Assembly (NCBI RefSeq): GCF_001661265.1
Contig: NW_017566992.1
Coordinates: 972,635-1,036,634, forward strand
Length of the DNA stretch: 64,000 bases
Reading direction: 5' to 3'
Source: Saitoella complicata NRRL Y-17804
Lineage: Eukaryota; Ascomycota; Saitoellomycetes; Saitoellales; Saitoellaceae
In this document: in pieces, positions 21,864 through 33,300 of the stretch
Layout: each line of letters begins with the position of its first letter
Position numbering within the stretch: the first letter of the stretch is position 1
Translations under genes and position numbers: made by a program
Notes under the pieces: model-generated
What the model saw: the letters and a program-made list of their open reading frames with translations, nothing else
Databases searched by the model: none
What the model was told of the DNA's origin: nothing

Positions 21864-23526
21864 ATGTTTTCTCTCGCATCACAATCCCTCCGCCAGGTTT
21901 GTCATCCCTTGCGTTCTCCCGCTTCTCCTGGATCAGCCTGCTGACGTTGTTGCGATGAAATAGTCGGCACACACCCTCCGTTCTGCCGCCAAGTCCTCAA
22001 GATTAAGTCCTCTCTGCCAGCGTTTCTACGCGTCTGAGGCTGCTGAGGAGCACGATGTCGTTGTTATCGGTGGTGGCCCTGGAGGTTCGTTGACCTTTGC
22101 CACTTCGAGACGGATCAAGTGATCCGGCATATACACGGTATTAACAATTGTTATCTCTACAGGTTACGTCGCCGCTATCAAGGCTGCCCAGCTCGGTTTG
22201 AAGACCGCATGTATCGAGAAGCGCGGTGCTCTCGGTGGAACCTGTTTGAACGTCGGATGTATCCCCTCAAAAGCCATGTTGAACAACTCGCATATCTACC
22301 ACACTATTCTCCACGACACCAAAGGCCGCGGTATCGACGTCGGCGAGGTCAAGCTCAACCTCGACAACATGCTCAAGGCCAAGGACACCTCCGTCTCCTC
22401 CCTTACCAAGGGTATCGAGTACCTCTTCAAGAAGAACGGCGTCACCTACTACAAGGGATCCGGTCAGTTCGTCGATGAGCACACCATCGACGTCAAGGGT
22501 CTCGAGGGTGAGAAGGACGCTACTGTCAAGGCCAAGAACGTTATTATCGCTACTGGTTCCGAGGCTACCCCCTTCCCCGGATTGGAGTTCGACGAGAAGC
22601 GCATCGTGTCGTCCACTGGTGCTTTGGACTTGAAGGCTGTCCCTAAGAAGATGATCGTTATCGGTGCTGGTGTTATCGGTTTGGAGTTGGGTTCCGTATG
22701 GCACCGTCTCGGTGCTGAGGTCACCGTTGTCGAGTACATGGGCGCCGTCGGTGCCGGTATGGATGCTGAGCTCGCCAAGGCTTTCCAGAAGACCTTGACG
22801 AAGCAGGGTTTGAAGTTCAAGCTTAACACCAAGGTCGTCAAGGGTGCTGTTGACGGTGAAGTCGTCAAGCTCGACGTCGATGCCGCCAAGGGTGGCAAGC
22901 CCGAGACTCTCGAGGCTGATGTCGTCCTCGTCGCTATCGGTCGTCGTCCTTACACCACTGGTCTCGGTCTTGAGAACGTCGGTATCGAGCTCGACAACCG
23001 TGGTCGCGTCATCGTCGACTCCGAGTACCGCACCAAGGTTCCCCACATCCGTTGTATCGGTGACGTTACCTTCGGTGCTATGTTGGCCCACAAGGCCGAG
23101 GAGGAGGGTATCGCCGCTGTTGAGTACATCCACGCTGGTCATGGACACGTCAACTACAACGCCATTCCTTCCGTTATCTACACCCACCCCGAAGTCGCCT
23201 GGGTTGGACAGAACGAGCAGCAGGTGAAGGAGTCCGGAAGGCCCTACAACGTGGGTACCTTCCCCTTCTCCGCCAATTCCCGTGCCAAGACCAACCAGGA
23301 TGCTGAGGGTATGGTAAAGTTCATCTCGGATAAGGAGACTGACCGCGTTTTGGGTGTCCACATCATGGGACCCAACGCTGGTGAGATGATTGCTGAGGCT
23401 GTGTTGGCTATTGAGTACGGTGCTAGCTCCGAGGACATTGCCAAGACTTGTCACGCTCACCCTACCCTTTCTGAGGCGTTCAAGGAGGCTGCCATGGCTA
23501 CCTACGGCAAGGCCATCCACTTCTAA
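21864..23526 (+). CDS. LPD1: Dihydrolipoamide dehydrogenase, mitochondrial (E3 / L protein)
   Basis: FAD flavoprotein of the matrix that reoxidises dihydrolipoamide in the pyruvate, 2-oxoglutarate and branched-chain dehydrogenase complexes and in glycine decarboxylase. Exons 21864-21896, 21964-22084 and 22163-23526 give 505 residues. The first about 35 residues form an Arg/Ser/Ala-rich presequence, interrupted by the first intron. The FAD-binding G-G-G-P-G-G-Y-V-A-A motif follows at about residue 46. The redox disulfide is in G-G-T-C-L-N-V-G-C (Cys79 and Cys84), the NAD-binding G-x-G-x-x-G-x-E is at about 220, and the His-Glu active-site motif H-A-H-P-T-L-S-E is near the end. The second intron splits the Gly-Gly codons of the FAD motif. 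Confidence 0.96.
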
Positions 23527-23741
23527 AGATGAAAACAAGATGGCATTAGTTTGATTCCCCGCCTTTCTTGTTTTTGCTTGGGCTTTTTGGTTTGCTGTAA
23601 GAGTTAGCGATAGTTACCCGATAATATGAACGTGTACATATGTACATTACATTATGACATAGACTAATGTTTCATCGTCATCGCAGAGGCTATGCAGAAC
23701 GAAATGATATTTTGTCGAAAATTCTAGGTATCCAAATGCAC

Positions 23742-24599
23742 TTACATCTCAGCAGAGTGCCTAATCAAGCGCTGCAACTGCTCAAGCTTGATGTTCTCCA
23801 TCGCAACCGTCGGCTTCGCCTCATTGTCCTTGTTCACCGGAATCTTAACCTCCTCACCCTCAACGGTCCACCCACAAACCTCCTTAGCCCAGTTCTCCAA
23901 CTCATCACCCTTCAAATTCGTCCATGACCCCAAGACACTCTTGCTAACCACCCTCGAAGCCTGCGCAGTGGTCCTCGCAACACCCCTCCTAATCGCCGCC
24001 TCGAAGCCGGCACAGTCAGCGACGAGGTCTGCGTAGAGGTCGTCAGAGTTGTAGATCTCCCAGAACTTGGCGTATGATGCGGATGAGAGGGCAGCATTGA
24101 GTGCCTGGAGTTTTTGGACGGCCTCGGAGAGGGAGTCGGTGGAGGTGAAGACGAGGACGTGGGGGGGGAGGAGGTGGAGGTGGAGGGAGAAGTCGGGTTG
24201 CGGGAAGGCGGCCAGGGACTTGACGAGGGCGTTGGTACATTGCTCGTCCTTGAAGAGGTGGGGGTTGAATTGGTAGCTATAGAGGCCAATGTCAGTGCCT
24301 GTTCATCTGAGTGGGAAGGACAAACGTACAGCTTCAAGAGGGCGAGGTTGGCCAAGCAGTCATAGGTGCCATCCTGGCATTGTTGTGCAAGGTAATCCTC
24401 AAAGACGGTCACATTGTCAGGGTTGTAACTGCACCACAATCCGTCAGTACTCTCGCACGTGTCTCGCTCGGTCTTCACGGATCGCGTACCGGTCAACACC
24501 GTCGACTAGAGACTGGATCAAGTCAGAACGGCACTCGGGGCGCTCTGCGAGGCCTGGGGCATGAGCAGCGATAGAGTCGGCCTGTGTTCTGGAAGGCAT
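23742..24599 (-). CDS. Eukaryotic translation initiation factor 3 subunit K
   Basis: Non-core subunit of the eIF3 complex on the 40S ribosome. Exons 24599-24490, 24428-24330 and 24276-23742 join in frame and give 247 residues. The N-terminal HAM (HEAT-like) domain holds the family run V-D-G-V-D-R-Y-N-P-D-N across the first junction and [13 protein letters not shown] across the second. The C-terminal winged-helix part contains [10 protein letters not shown] and ends in a helical E-Q-L-Q-R-L-I segment. The match of both junctions to the family is the main reason for this model. Its start lies 79 bp from the divergent GatB start. Confidence 0.9.
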
Positions 24600-24678
24600 T
24601 GTTTGCTAGAATATTTGGAGGTTACCTTCTGCCGCACGTCGTCGAGGTAACTTTCGAGCTGATGCACGTCCCAGGCAC

Positions 24679-26235
24679 ATGCAGCGTCGTACAACGGGAC
24701 CGTTCGCTCACCGCCAAACACCAGGAATGTCGCCATCGTCTGGGCAATGGAAAACCACCGTAGGCCTCGAGATTCACGCCCGTATCAGCAGTCCCCGCAA
24801 ACTCTTCTCCCCGGCCCGCATTGTCTTTGCAGCCATCCCAAACACCGCTGTCGATCTCTTTGATGCAGCAATCCCCGGCACACAACCTAGACTCAACCCA
24901 CATGCAGTATTACTCGGCGTCCGTGCTGCGTTGGCGTTCAACTGCACTGTCAACAGTAAGAGTACGTGGGATCGGAAACACTATTTCTACCCAGATCAGC
25001 CTGTAGGATACCAGATCACACAACATTATCGACCATTTGCAGTTGACGGAAAGTTGCGGCTTATGAAGAGAGATGGTATTGAGGAGGAGGAAGTCGAGGT
25101 TGGGATCAAGCAGGTGCAATTGGAGCAGGATACTGGCAAAACGACATACCTCCCCACGACACCACCGAAAACATTGGTCGACCTGAACCGCACTGGATCG
25201 CCGCTGATTGAAATTGTCACAACACCTTCGATGAATTCCGCTGCGGCTGCGGGTGCCGCACTCAAGAAAATTCAGACTTTGATCCGTGCAGTTGGAGCGT
25301 CTGACGCGGATATGGAAGAAGGGGGTATGAGATGTGACGTGAATGTCTCTGTAGCACGTGAAGGCGAAAACGAACGTGTCGTCGGCCCGAAACGTCGCTG
25401 CGAGATCAAGAACATGGCAAGTGTGAAAGCAGTGGTAGCGGCAGTCGAAGCAGAAGCAAAGCGGCAGATCAAGCTCCTGGAGTCTGGTAAAGAGGTTGCG
25501 AATGAGACACGAGGTTTCAATCAACTCAAAGGCGAGACATTTCGACTGCGTGGGAAAGAGGGAAGTGTGGATTATCGATACATGCCGGATCCAGATTTGC
25601 CGCCATTACTGATAGGGAAGGATTTTGTTTCCAAAGCTTTCGCTACGCAACCTGAACTTCCGGATGCACGGCTGGATAGACTTCTTGCGCCACCTCACTC
25701 CCTTCCACTGAAGGATGCACGGGCATTGATGGCAGAGGCAGGAGCAGTGGAGTACTATGAAACAGCTCGAGAAATAGCAGCAAAGGCAAAATCAAAGAAG
25801 AAGGGAAAGACAACCGCTAACTGGATTGTTCACGAGTTATTTGGACAGTTGCGCGTTGCAGAAATTTCCGTTCAGGAGAACCCTGTGACGGTACAGCAGA
25901 TTGGTGACCTGGTGAGTGCAGTGGAGAAGGGAGACATCACCGGTACCGCAGGAAAACAGATCGTTGAGCACATGGTCGGTGGTGATCGTCGTGATGTGGC
26001 AGAGATTATCGAAGCATATGGATTGGGGGCATTGTCGGACGCTGGAGCATTAGCAGGTATTGTGGATAAAGTCTTGGAGAACTATCCAAAGCAAGTGGAA
26101 CAAGTACGAAACGGAGAGGTGAAAGTGATCAAGTTCTTGCTTGGACAGGTTATGAGTGAAACACGCGGTAAGGCGAAGGCAGACGAGATTGAGAAGATGT
26201 TGAATGAGCGATTTGGACTGTCAAAGATCGAGTAA
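24679..26235 (+). CDS. PET112: Glutamyl-tRNA(Gln) amidotransferase subunit B, mitochondrial (GatB/Pet112)
   Basis: Subunit of the mitochondrial transamidation complex that converts Glu-tRNA(Gln) to Gln-tRNA(Gln). It is a single exon of 518 residues from the ATG at 24679. An in-frame ATG at 24727 is an alternative that would shorten the already short basic leader. GatB features are V-G-L-E-I-H near residue 28, the K-x-x-F-Y-P-D-x-P-x-G-Y-Q-I-T-Q motif, D-L-N-R-x-G-x-P-L-I-E-I-V, G-x-M-R-C-D-V-N-V-S, D-Y-R-Y-M-P-D-P-D-L-P-P, and a C-terminal YqeY-like tail domain. It converges with Cog3, the two stop codons being 35 bp apart. Confidence 0.94.
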   Translation: MQRRTTGPFAHRQTPGMSPSSGQWKTTVGLEIHARISSPRKLFSPARIVFAAIPNTAVDLFDAAIPGTQPRLNPHAVLLGVRAALAFNCTVNSKSTWDRKHYFYPDQPVGYQITQHYRPFAVDGKLRLMKRDGIEEEEVEVGIKQVQLEQDTGKTTYLPTTPPKTLVDLNRTGSPLIEIVTTPSMNSAAAAGAALKKIQTLIRAVGASDADMEEGGMRCDVNVSVAREGENERVVGPKRRCEIKNMASVKAVVAAVEAEAKRQIKLLESGKEVANETRGFNQLKGETFRLRGKEGSVDYRYMPDPDLPPLLIGKDFVSKAFATQPELPDARLDRLLAPPHSLPLKDARALMAEAGAVEYYETAREIAAKAKSKKKGKTTANWIVHELFGQLRVAEISVQENPVTVQQIGDLVSAVEKGDITGTAGKQIVEHMVGGDRRDVAEIIEAYGLGALSDAGALAGIVDKVLENYPKQVEQVRNGEVKVIKFLLGQVMSETRGKAKADEIEKMLNERFGLSKIE

Positions 26236-26270
26236 GATAGCATCTTTGGTCTTGAATCAACTGTAGGGCT

Positions 26271-28933
26271 TCACGTATTGATGCCCAATGCAGACAGGCT
26301 CGTGTCACCTAGTGACCCTGCCCTCATCTTCTCATCTCCCTCAATGTATGATGTTCTTTGATGTGCCATGATCCCATCCAGCCAGTCCAGCATCTGAGCT
26401 GCGTCCCATACATCCTCCTCCCTGCTCCCTGCCTTCCCGTCTCGAACACGGTTTTGATAGTACTTCTCGTACGCTTCGCTGATTCCGTCTTGAATAGCAC
26501 CCAACAAGATCGCCGTGGTCCGTTCATCTTCCAAGTATTTGTTGAATTTGTCTTCGTATGTAGGGACTTCACTCTGAGCCTTAACCCTGAACTCGCTCAA
26601 CTGCACTGCAGGTGGACTAGAAGAAGACAGAGGTGCTGTCAATGCTGTCGTACAAAAGTCCGTCAATCCATTGACAGCCTTACGCAACCTCTCATCAAGC
26701 TCTGTACGGGTGTCGGGTTTGTTCGTACCGTCATCTGTTCCGACCCCGGTGATTCGTCTGAAAATACCAGGGGAGAGCAGACTTGCTCCGGTCGAGAAGA
26801 TTTCAGAGACTGCACCAGCCAAACCAACATACTCCGCAGGTTCCGGCTCCGTGTACGCGTTGATGTCGAAAGCGGAGACTTGGTCCTTCAAAATAAGGAG
26901 ATGCTTAATGAGGAAGAGATGCCCATCGATCGGAGAGTGCTTCGTCGAGATGAGGGTGAAGGCCTTAACCAAGGAGGTGATGCACGCACGAACGATCTCG
27001 TGGGCAAGGTTGTCAAAGTATCGTGAACTCAGTATTCCATGGGTTCTCGACAAGAGTGCAATAGCGTTCCTCATCGTGGGATACCAGCCCTGTACGAAAC
27101 TTCCCGTATCGAGATAATACCTCGACTCATCTCCCAAATCCGGGCTCCTCGCGTAATCCCATTCGACAATCTTCGGTGTTTTCGGCATCGGGGTGCTTGG
27201 CGTGAGCAGGACACTAGCGGAGCTGTTTGTGTTGACCAGGTTGTTCGGGTAATCGAGATCAGCGTCAGTGGGCGTATAGTTTTGAATACCTTTCGAAATA
27301 GCAGTACGGACGCGCAGGATGATTTGACGTTGAATGTCGACAAGGGCGGGTTGGAACAGAACGTGGAAGTCAGGTCCTTTCGAAGCGTTCTGGTACTCAG
27401 GATTGCTTCCTTTGATAATGTCAAACGGATTCACTTCTTCTCCTTCATGCCCTTGGTGATATTGCGACTGAATGAACGTACACAGTTCGCACAATTCATT
27501 CAAGCTCTGCTCTTTGGCAGCCCGTGGCTTCAAGTGTTCCAAGATAGCCGCGCAAATGCCTTGGAGATACGCCTTCAGACTGTCGTCCCCGTTCCGGCGG
27601 GCGTATGTGCGAAAGAGAACACGTTCGTCTACACAAATCGTCTTGATGTACCCAATGGCGCTCCTGGCGAAACTCACCAGGTCCTTGTGTGCGGCATTGA
27701 TCTCCGCAACGCGCTTCGTAACATTGGGATTAACGAGCTGACGGCGCAACCCAAAGTAGTAGTCAAAGCACTCGCCCAGCAGAGCATTGTACTCCTGGTG
27801 TGTTCGGGCACGAATGCTGATATGCTCCACCAGAGGAGCGAGGTGTGGTCCAAGCACGCGAAACTTCGTATACACCAGGGTAGCCCGTGTGGTATCACTC
27901 ACCCCAGGCGCAGCTAGCTGTCTCTGGACATCAGACCCCAGCTCCTTCACCTTGTTGACGAAGTACACCCGGATAAGGGTCATAGCACGCGTCATGCAAT
28001 GCCTGAGACGGGCTTTGTATGCACCTGAATCCAGGAAGTCAGACTTATCATCCATGAATCTCAGCGACTGGTCTAGCTCAGCCAACATCTGCGCAAAGTC
28101 TGGAGCAGTAACAAAGTCGGCACCGGGCGCATTAAGCTTGCGCATAAAAAAGTCGAGCGAGGTGAAGGGCTGCAAGTTCGTTGAAATTGCGTCCGCGGTG
28201 TCCATCAGACGTGTCTGTGAATCAAGCAGTGCCTCGCATTGTTGTTGGAAAGTTGATGTTCGGGAATTGATTTGATCAAGCCCGAAAGAGATGGAGTCGA
28301 GGAGATCAAGAGAAGAGGTTGCATCAACGATCAGAGATTGACACGTCGCGAGCGATGAGTATAGTTCGGCTCGATAAGCGCTATGAGACAAGTCAGTAGG
28401 AAGGTTTGATAGAGATGTAAAGACACGGACCGGTAAGCTTCCTCTTCCGCTAGAGCCATCTCGTCTTCCACGCCTTCAAACCACTCCGAGAATGTACGAT
28501 CATCCTCGGCCATCTGCAATTCCTCAATCCACCCGGGTGTATGCGCATCATCAAGCAGAGAAATTGATTGACGGTGCGTATCGATTGTGTCGGCTCTCTT
28601 TCGGACGTCGGCTCTTGGCGGTTCTACTGTCACCGGTCGCACAAGATCTGGCACTGGTAGAGCAATCTCCTCCACCAGTGCTTCTGCTCCTCCATTTTGT
28701 AGAGGCTGCTCTGCCTGATCATGGGCCGTATATGCCCATTCATCGTACATCATTGTGCCGATGTAATGCGATTGGGCACGTACAACGCTTCTGTGTTGCG
28801 GCAGTTGTGGACTGTGGGGTGCGTGTATTTTGCATGAACCGGCATTTGCGTGGGAAACCGTTGATTGTCGTCTGCGAATTGGGTGAGGTTTCAAAAAAGG
28901 ACCTCTTGGTGCATATTGCAGTGTCGGCTCCAT
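26271..28933 (-). CDS. COG3: Conserved oligomeric Golgi complex subunit 3 (Cog3/Sec34)
   Basis: Subunit of the COG tethering complex on the cis-Golgi, acting in retrograde vesicle traffic and glycosyltransferase retention. Exons 28933-28431 and 28380-26271, with a 50-nt intron, give 870 residues. The N-terminal about 120 residues are polar and poorly conserved. The Sec34-like coiled-coil domain begins at about residue 150 (F-S-E-W-F-E-G-V-E-D-E) and includes R-T-S-x-F-Q-Q-Q-C-E-x-L-L and L-D-F-F-M-R-K-L-N. The C-terminal helical rods are typical for the family. The donor GTCCGT is atypical. The alternative of reading through would hit a stop, so the intron is preferred. Confidence 0.9.
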
Positions 28934-29073
28934 GCGTATTTTAGACTCGCCATATAAATGTGGTTATTGCAGTTGGAGGATGCATATGGAAGGACCGCTT
29001 TATCATAGCATATCACCTCAATGGACCGGAGTTAAGTAGGTCATACGAGGTGCTTCCTGTACGCATGGTTTTC

Positions 29074-29673
29074 TCATCGTAAATCTTGGGCTTCGAATCC
29101 CTCTTCAGCAACCTCAACAACAGTCTCCTGAGCAGTTCCCTGCTCCTCCGCCCGTCCTAACCTCGAATACCTCCCTGCAATACTCCTGATACTGCTGTTC
29201 CTCATGCTCCTATAAGTTGGAGCTCGACTTGGCAACTTGTAAGCCGGTGGTGGCAGCATGACACCGTCTCCAGTGAATGAACCATCCCCACCTCCATTGG
29301 CTAACATCAATTCCTCGTGATTGCTCTGTAACAGTTCCCTGACCGCCCGTAGGTCGTGATCGATCAGTCTTTCCTCATCCGAGGCGGAAGGCTTGAACTC
29401 CGAAGAATCATATGCTGGTAGTTCATAGTCTGGATCCGTATCACGACGGCGCGGGGGGTTGATTTGCCTCATAACATTGGCAGCGTTGAATGATGGCTGC
29501 GTACTGCGGACGCCTGTAGGATACGGAGACACTGAGCGGGAGGGTTGGGGTGTATACCTCTCGGGGTAGTTTAGGTCGCTGCAGCAGGTACAGCCATGGA
29601 CAATCGTATCAGCTATCGTTTGAAAAGGCTTTGCTAGGATTGTGATGTTCATGGTCGTGACCATGGGCAGCAT
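29074..29673 (-). CDS. Hypothetical protein with PY-type motifs
   Basis: Single open frame of 199 residues starting at the ATG at 29673. No family recognised. The first 30 residues are mildly hydrophobic and followed by a Cys-Thr-Cys-Cys cluster. The rest is Ser/Pro/Arg rich and predicted disordered, with Leu-Pro-x-Tyr and Pro-Pro-x-Tyr motifs (E-L-P-A-Y and P-P-P-A-Y). Those are the kind of sites bound by Rsp5-type WW-domain ubiquitin ligases, which is inference. The start region is uncertain, and an upstream exon is possible because the N-terminus reads less like protein than the rest. Confidence 0.45.
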   Translation of the reverse strand: MLPMVTTMNITILAKPFQTIADTIVHGCTCCSDLNYPERYTPQPSRSVSPYPTGVRSTQPSFNAANVMRQINPPRRRDTDPDYELPAYDSSEFKPSASDEERLIDHDLRAVRELLQSNHEELMLANGGGDGSFTGDGVMLPPPAYKLPSRAPTYRSMRNSSIRSIAGRYSRLGRAEEQGTAQETVVEVAEEGFEAQDLR

Positions 29674-30066
29674 CGAAGAAATTGAATCGTGCCTCTAAGG
29701 CGTGAGAACCATCGGTGGATTGACTGATTGGCAAGATCCTGAAGATGTGAGAGACGTCGTGGGCAACCAGAGTATTTGGATTTGAGGTCCAGTGAAGAAT
29801 CTTGTGAAGCAAGCAGAAGCGTGTTGAGTCCAGCGTATGGTCGTCATGCCAGGAGCGGCCCGCGCTGCCAATATTATATGGCCATGGGCCGACTACGAGT
29901 ACCGGTAGGAGCATCCTGCAGGCGGATGCTGCCAACACGTTGCAATTGGCGACAACGACAAGCTCCCGTCCTGTGTGAATGAAGTCATTCCAAGGCGTGA
30001 CAAGTGAGGTCTTGCCAAACACCAAACAAATGATAGCACCGAAAGAAAAGCCTTACAAAAACAAAA
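29674..30066. other. Intergenic between the hypothetical gene and tRNA-Arg
   Basis: A minus-strand frame stays open but lacks an ATG start and does not read like a protein. Otherwise nothing seen. Confidence 0.4.
30057..30066 (-). terminator. Pol III terminator of tRNA-Arg
   Basis: TTTT then TTTTT on the minus strand directly after the tRNA. Confidence 0.75.
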
Positions 30067-30139
30067 CGACCCACCCAGGACTCGAACCTGGAATCTCTTG
30101 ATTCGTAGTCAAGCGCCTTAACCATTGGGCCAGCAGGTC
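30067..30139 (-). tRNA. tRNA-Arg (anticodon ACG), no intron
   Basis: 73 nt. The acceptor stem pairs GACCTGC with the 3' strand (two G-T pairs) and the discriminator is G. The anticodon stem CTTGA/TCAAG encloses a seven-base loop CTACGAA with anticodon ACG, reading CGT and, after A-to-I editing, CGC/CGA. The T-arm CCAGG-TTCGAGT-CCTGG is perfect. T-runs follow on the minus strand at 30066-30063 and 30061-30057. The sequence is identical to the tRNA at 35046-35118, which lies in the opposite orientation. Confidence 0.95.
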
Positions 30140-30314
30140 ATTGAATGAGCTGAACTTTCCTGGTTTAATTCAAGAACTGTCCCTTTTTGCCAGCCCAGTC
30201 CGCACACCGAACCGTACGTCGACGTCGAGGCGCGTGGCCACGCCTACATGTCCGCAAAGTCATCGAAGCAGCAGAAGCACACCTCGACATAATCAGTAGA
30301 GGGGAGCCGCCATC

Positions 30315-33300
30315 ATGTGAGTCGCTTCTGACCGAGTAGTATATGCTGTGCTAACATGCTATTTCAGGTCGGTCAACCTTGTCGATTCGCCGTCAATCGT
30401 GTCGGCATCGCTGCACAATCCGCTTCCACGGTTGTCCCATGCCTACATCACCCCGTTCTTAGCGGTTTACCCAACCTATATCTATTTCCGTTTGAATCGT
30501 GACTGGTCACCCGAGCTCAACTTTGTCATTCTCGGCAGCATTATCACCCTTCAGAGTTTGGTGTGGCTCAGTGGTCACTGGAGTGTCAAGATCAAGGCAC
30601 GCACCACTGCGACTAAGGCGAAGTCATTGAAGGATGCGAAGAGCATTCTAGTATACCCTGCGCCGAATGAGGGCAAGGCGGAGATGTGTGACCTCGTTCG
30701 CACGCAGTTCCCCGGTGAAGATGTTGAGACGAGCTTCCTCTGGCAGAAGAAGCGATTCATTCTTGACGCCGACAAGAAGGTGTTCAGAGAGGTCGTCTTC
30801 CCTATCGATCAACAGCCTTTGTTGAAGTCGTTCCAGCAGTCTCATGGATTGCAGAGCAAGAGTGATCTCGAGCATGCGGAGCGCAAGTACGGTCTCAACC
30901 GTTTCGACATTCCTATCCCTACGTTCCAGGAGCTCTTCAAGGAGCACGCTGTTGCACCCTTCTTCGTCTTCCAGCTTTTCTGTGTCGGTCTTTGGCTGCT
31001 CGATGAGTACTGGTACTACTCCCTCTTCACATTGTTCATGCTCGTTGTCTTCGAGTGCACTATCGTCTTCCAACGTCAGCGCACCCTTAATGAGTTCCGT
31101 TCCATGTCTATCAAGCCTTACGATATCTACGTCCGCCGCGAGAACAAGTGGGTCGAGACCAAGACTGACGAGCTCATCCCTGGAGACCTTGTTTCTGTTG
31201 TTCGCACCAAGGATGACAGTGGTGTTCCCTGTGATATGGTTTTGATTTCTGGTACTGCTGTTGTCAACGAGGCTATGCTTTCTGGTGAATCTACGCCTCT
31301 TGTCAAGGAGTCTATTGCTCTCAGGCCTTCTAATGAAGTTATCGACTTTGAGGGTATGGACAAGAACGCCTTCCTTTGGGGAGGAACGAAGGTCTTGCAG
31401 GTTACTCCGTCCGTTTCGAAGGCTCAGGAGAACGTTCCCGGTGCTTTGGACATCTCTGGTGCCCCTGATAATGGCGCTCTTGCTGTTGTTACCCGTACTG
31501 GTTTCGAGACGTCTCAGGGATCTCTCGTTCGTACCATGATCTACTCCACGGAGCGTGTTTCTGCCAACAACGCCGAAGCGCTGTATTTCATTCTCTTCTT
31601 GTTGGTCTTCGCCATCGCTGCTTCATGGTATGTCTGGCAGGAGGGTGTCAAGCAGAACCGCAAGCAGAGCAAGTTGATGCTTGACTGTGTTCTCATTGTT
31701 ACTTCCGTTGTCCCTCCTGAGCTCCCTATGGAGTTGTCCATGGCTGTGAACTCTTCCCTGGCTGCTTTGAGCAAGTACTACATCTACTGTACCGAGCCTT
31801 TCCGCATTCCTTTCGCTGGTCGTGTTGATGTTTGCTGTTTCGACAAGACTGGTACCCTTACCACCGAGGACCTCGTCGTTGAGGGTGTTGCCGGACTCAA
31901 GGTCGATGCTCCCAAGGAGATGGCTCAGGTCAAGGATGCCACGGATGCTTCTACTTTGGTTCTTGCTACGGCTCATGCTCTGGTTAAGCTCGAGGATGGC
32001 GAAATCGTGGGTGACCCGATGGAGAAGGCAACTCTCGAGGCTCTTGACTGGACGCTTGGAAAGAACGGTGCTTTGGTTCCTGCTTCCACTTCCGCTCATG
32101 CCCGCACCCAGATCTCCATCCGTCGTCGTTTCCAGTTCTCTAGTGCCTTGAAGAGGCAGAGTACTATTTCCTCCTTGGTCCTTCCCAATGGCAAGAAGTC
32201 TACTTTGATCTCCGTCAAGGGTGCCCCTGAAACTATTCGCAAGATGCTTGTTAATGTTCCTGCCGGATACGAGGATACCTACAAGCACTTTACCCGCAAG
32301 GGTAGCAGAGTGTTGGCCTTGGGTTACAAGTACACTAGCGAGAATTTGAGTCTGGATAAGATTAACGGCTTGGTTCGTGAGGAAGTTGAGGGCAGTCTCG
32401 AGTTTGCCGGTTTCTTGATTTTCCACTGTCCTCTCAAGGATGATGCCAAGGATACTGTTAAAATGCTTAACGAATCTAGTCACCGTTGCGTCATGATTAC
32501 CGGTGACAACCCTTTGACCGCTGTGCACGTCGCTAAGGAGGTCGAGATTGTTGAACGTGAAGTCTTGATCTTGGATGCACCTGAAGACCCCACGAGTGCT
32601 CACGAGCTCGAATGGCGTACCATCGACGAGGCTACCGTTATCCCCATGAAGCCTTCGGATGCATTCGATATGAACCTCCTCAACAGCTACGACCTCTGTG
32701 TTACCGGCTTTGCTTTGGCAAAGTTCGAGGGTCGTCAGGACATCATCGAGCTCATCAAGCGTACCTGGGTTTGGGCCCGTGTTTCCCCTAAGCAGAAGGA
32801 GTTCATCCTTGTCAGCCTCAAGGAAGCCGGGTACTACACTCTCATGGCAGGTGACGGAACCAACGATGTCGGAGCCCTCAAGCAGGCCCACATCGGTGTT
32901 GCGCTCCTCAACGGTACTGAAGACGACTTGAAGAAGATAGCCCAGCACGCTCAGACTGAGCGCATGAAGGGAGTCTACGAGAAGCAGAAGTCGATCTCTG
33001 CTAGGTTTAACGCGCCTCCCCCACCCGTGCCCCCGGCTTTGGCTCACCTCTACCCTCCCGGCCCTCAAAACCCTCATAGGGAGAAGGCTCTGGATATGGC
33101 ACAGAAGACCCTCGAGAAGTTGGGCGAGACCACCAAGGGCAACGGTGTCGAGGCGCCTAGGGAGTTGACCCCGCAGGAAAAGCAGGCACAGAAGAGCGCT
33201 GAGTTGGCGAACAAGATGTTCAGTGCTATGCAGTCTATGGAGGATATGGAAGACGACGCGCCTACGATCAAGCTCGGTGATGCTAGTGTCGCTGCGCCGT

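Noticed and set aside
29609-30025. Minus-strand frame of 138 residues upstream of the PY-motif gene
   Set aside because: It has no ATG start and no protein-like composition; most likely leader or intergenic sequence.
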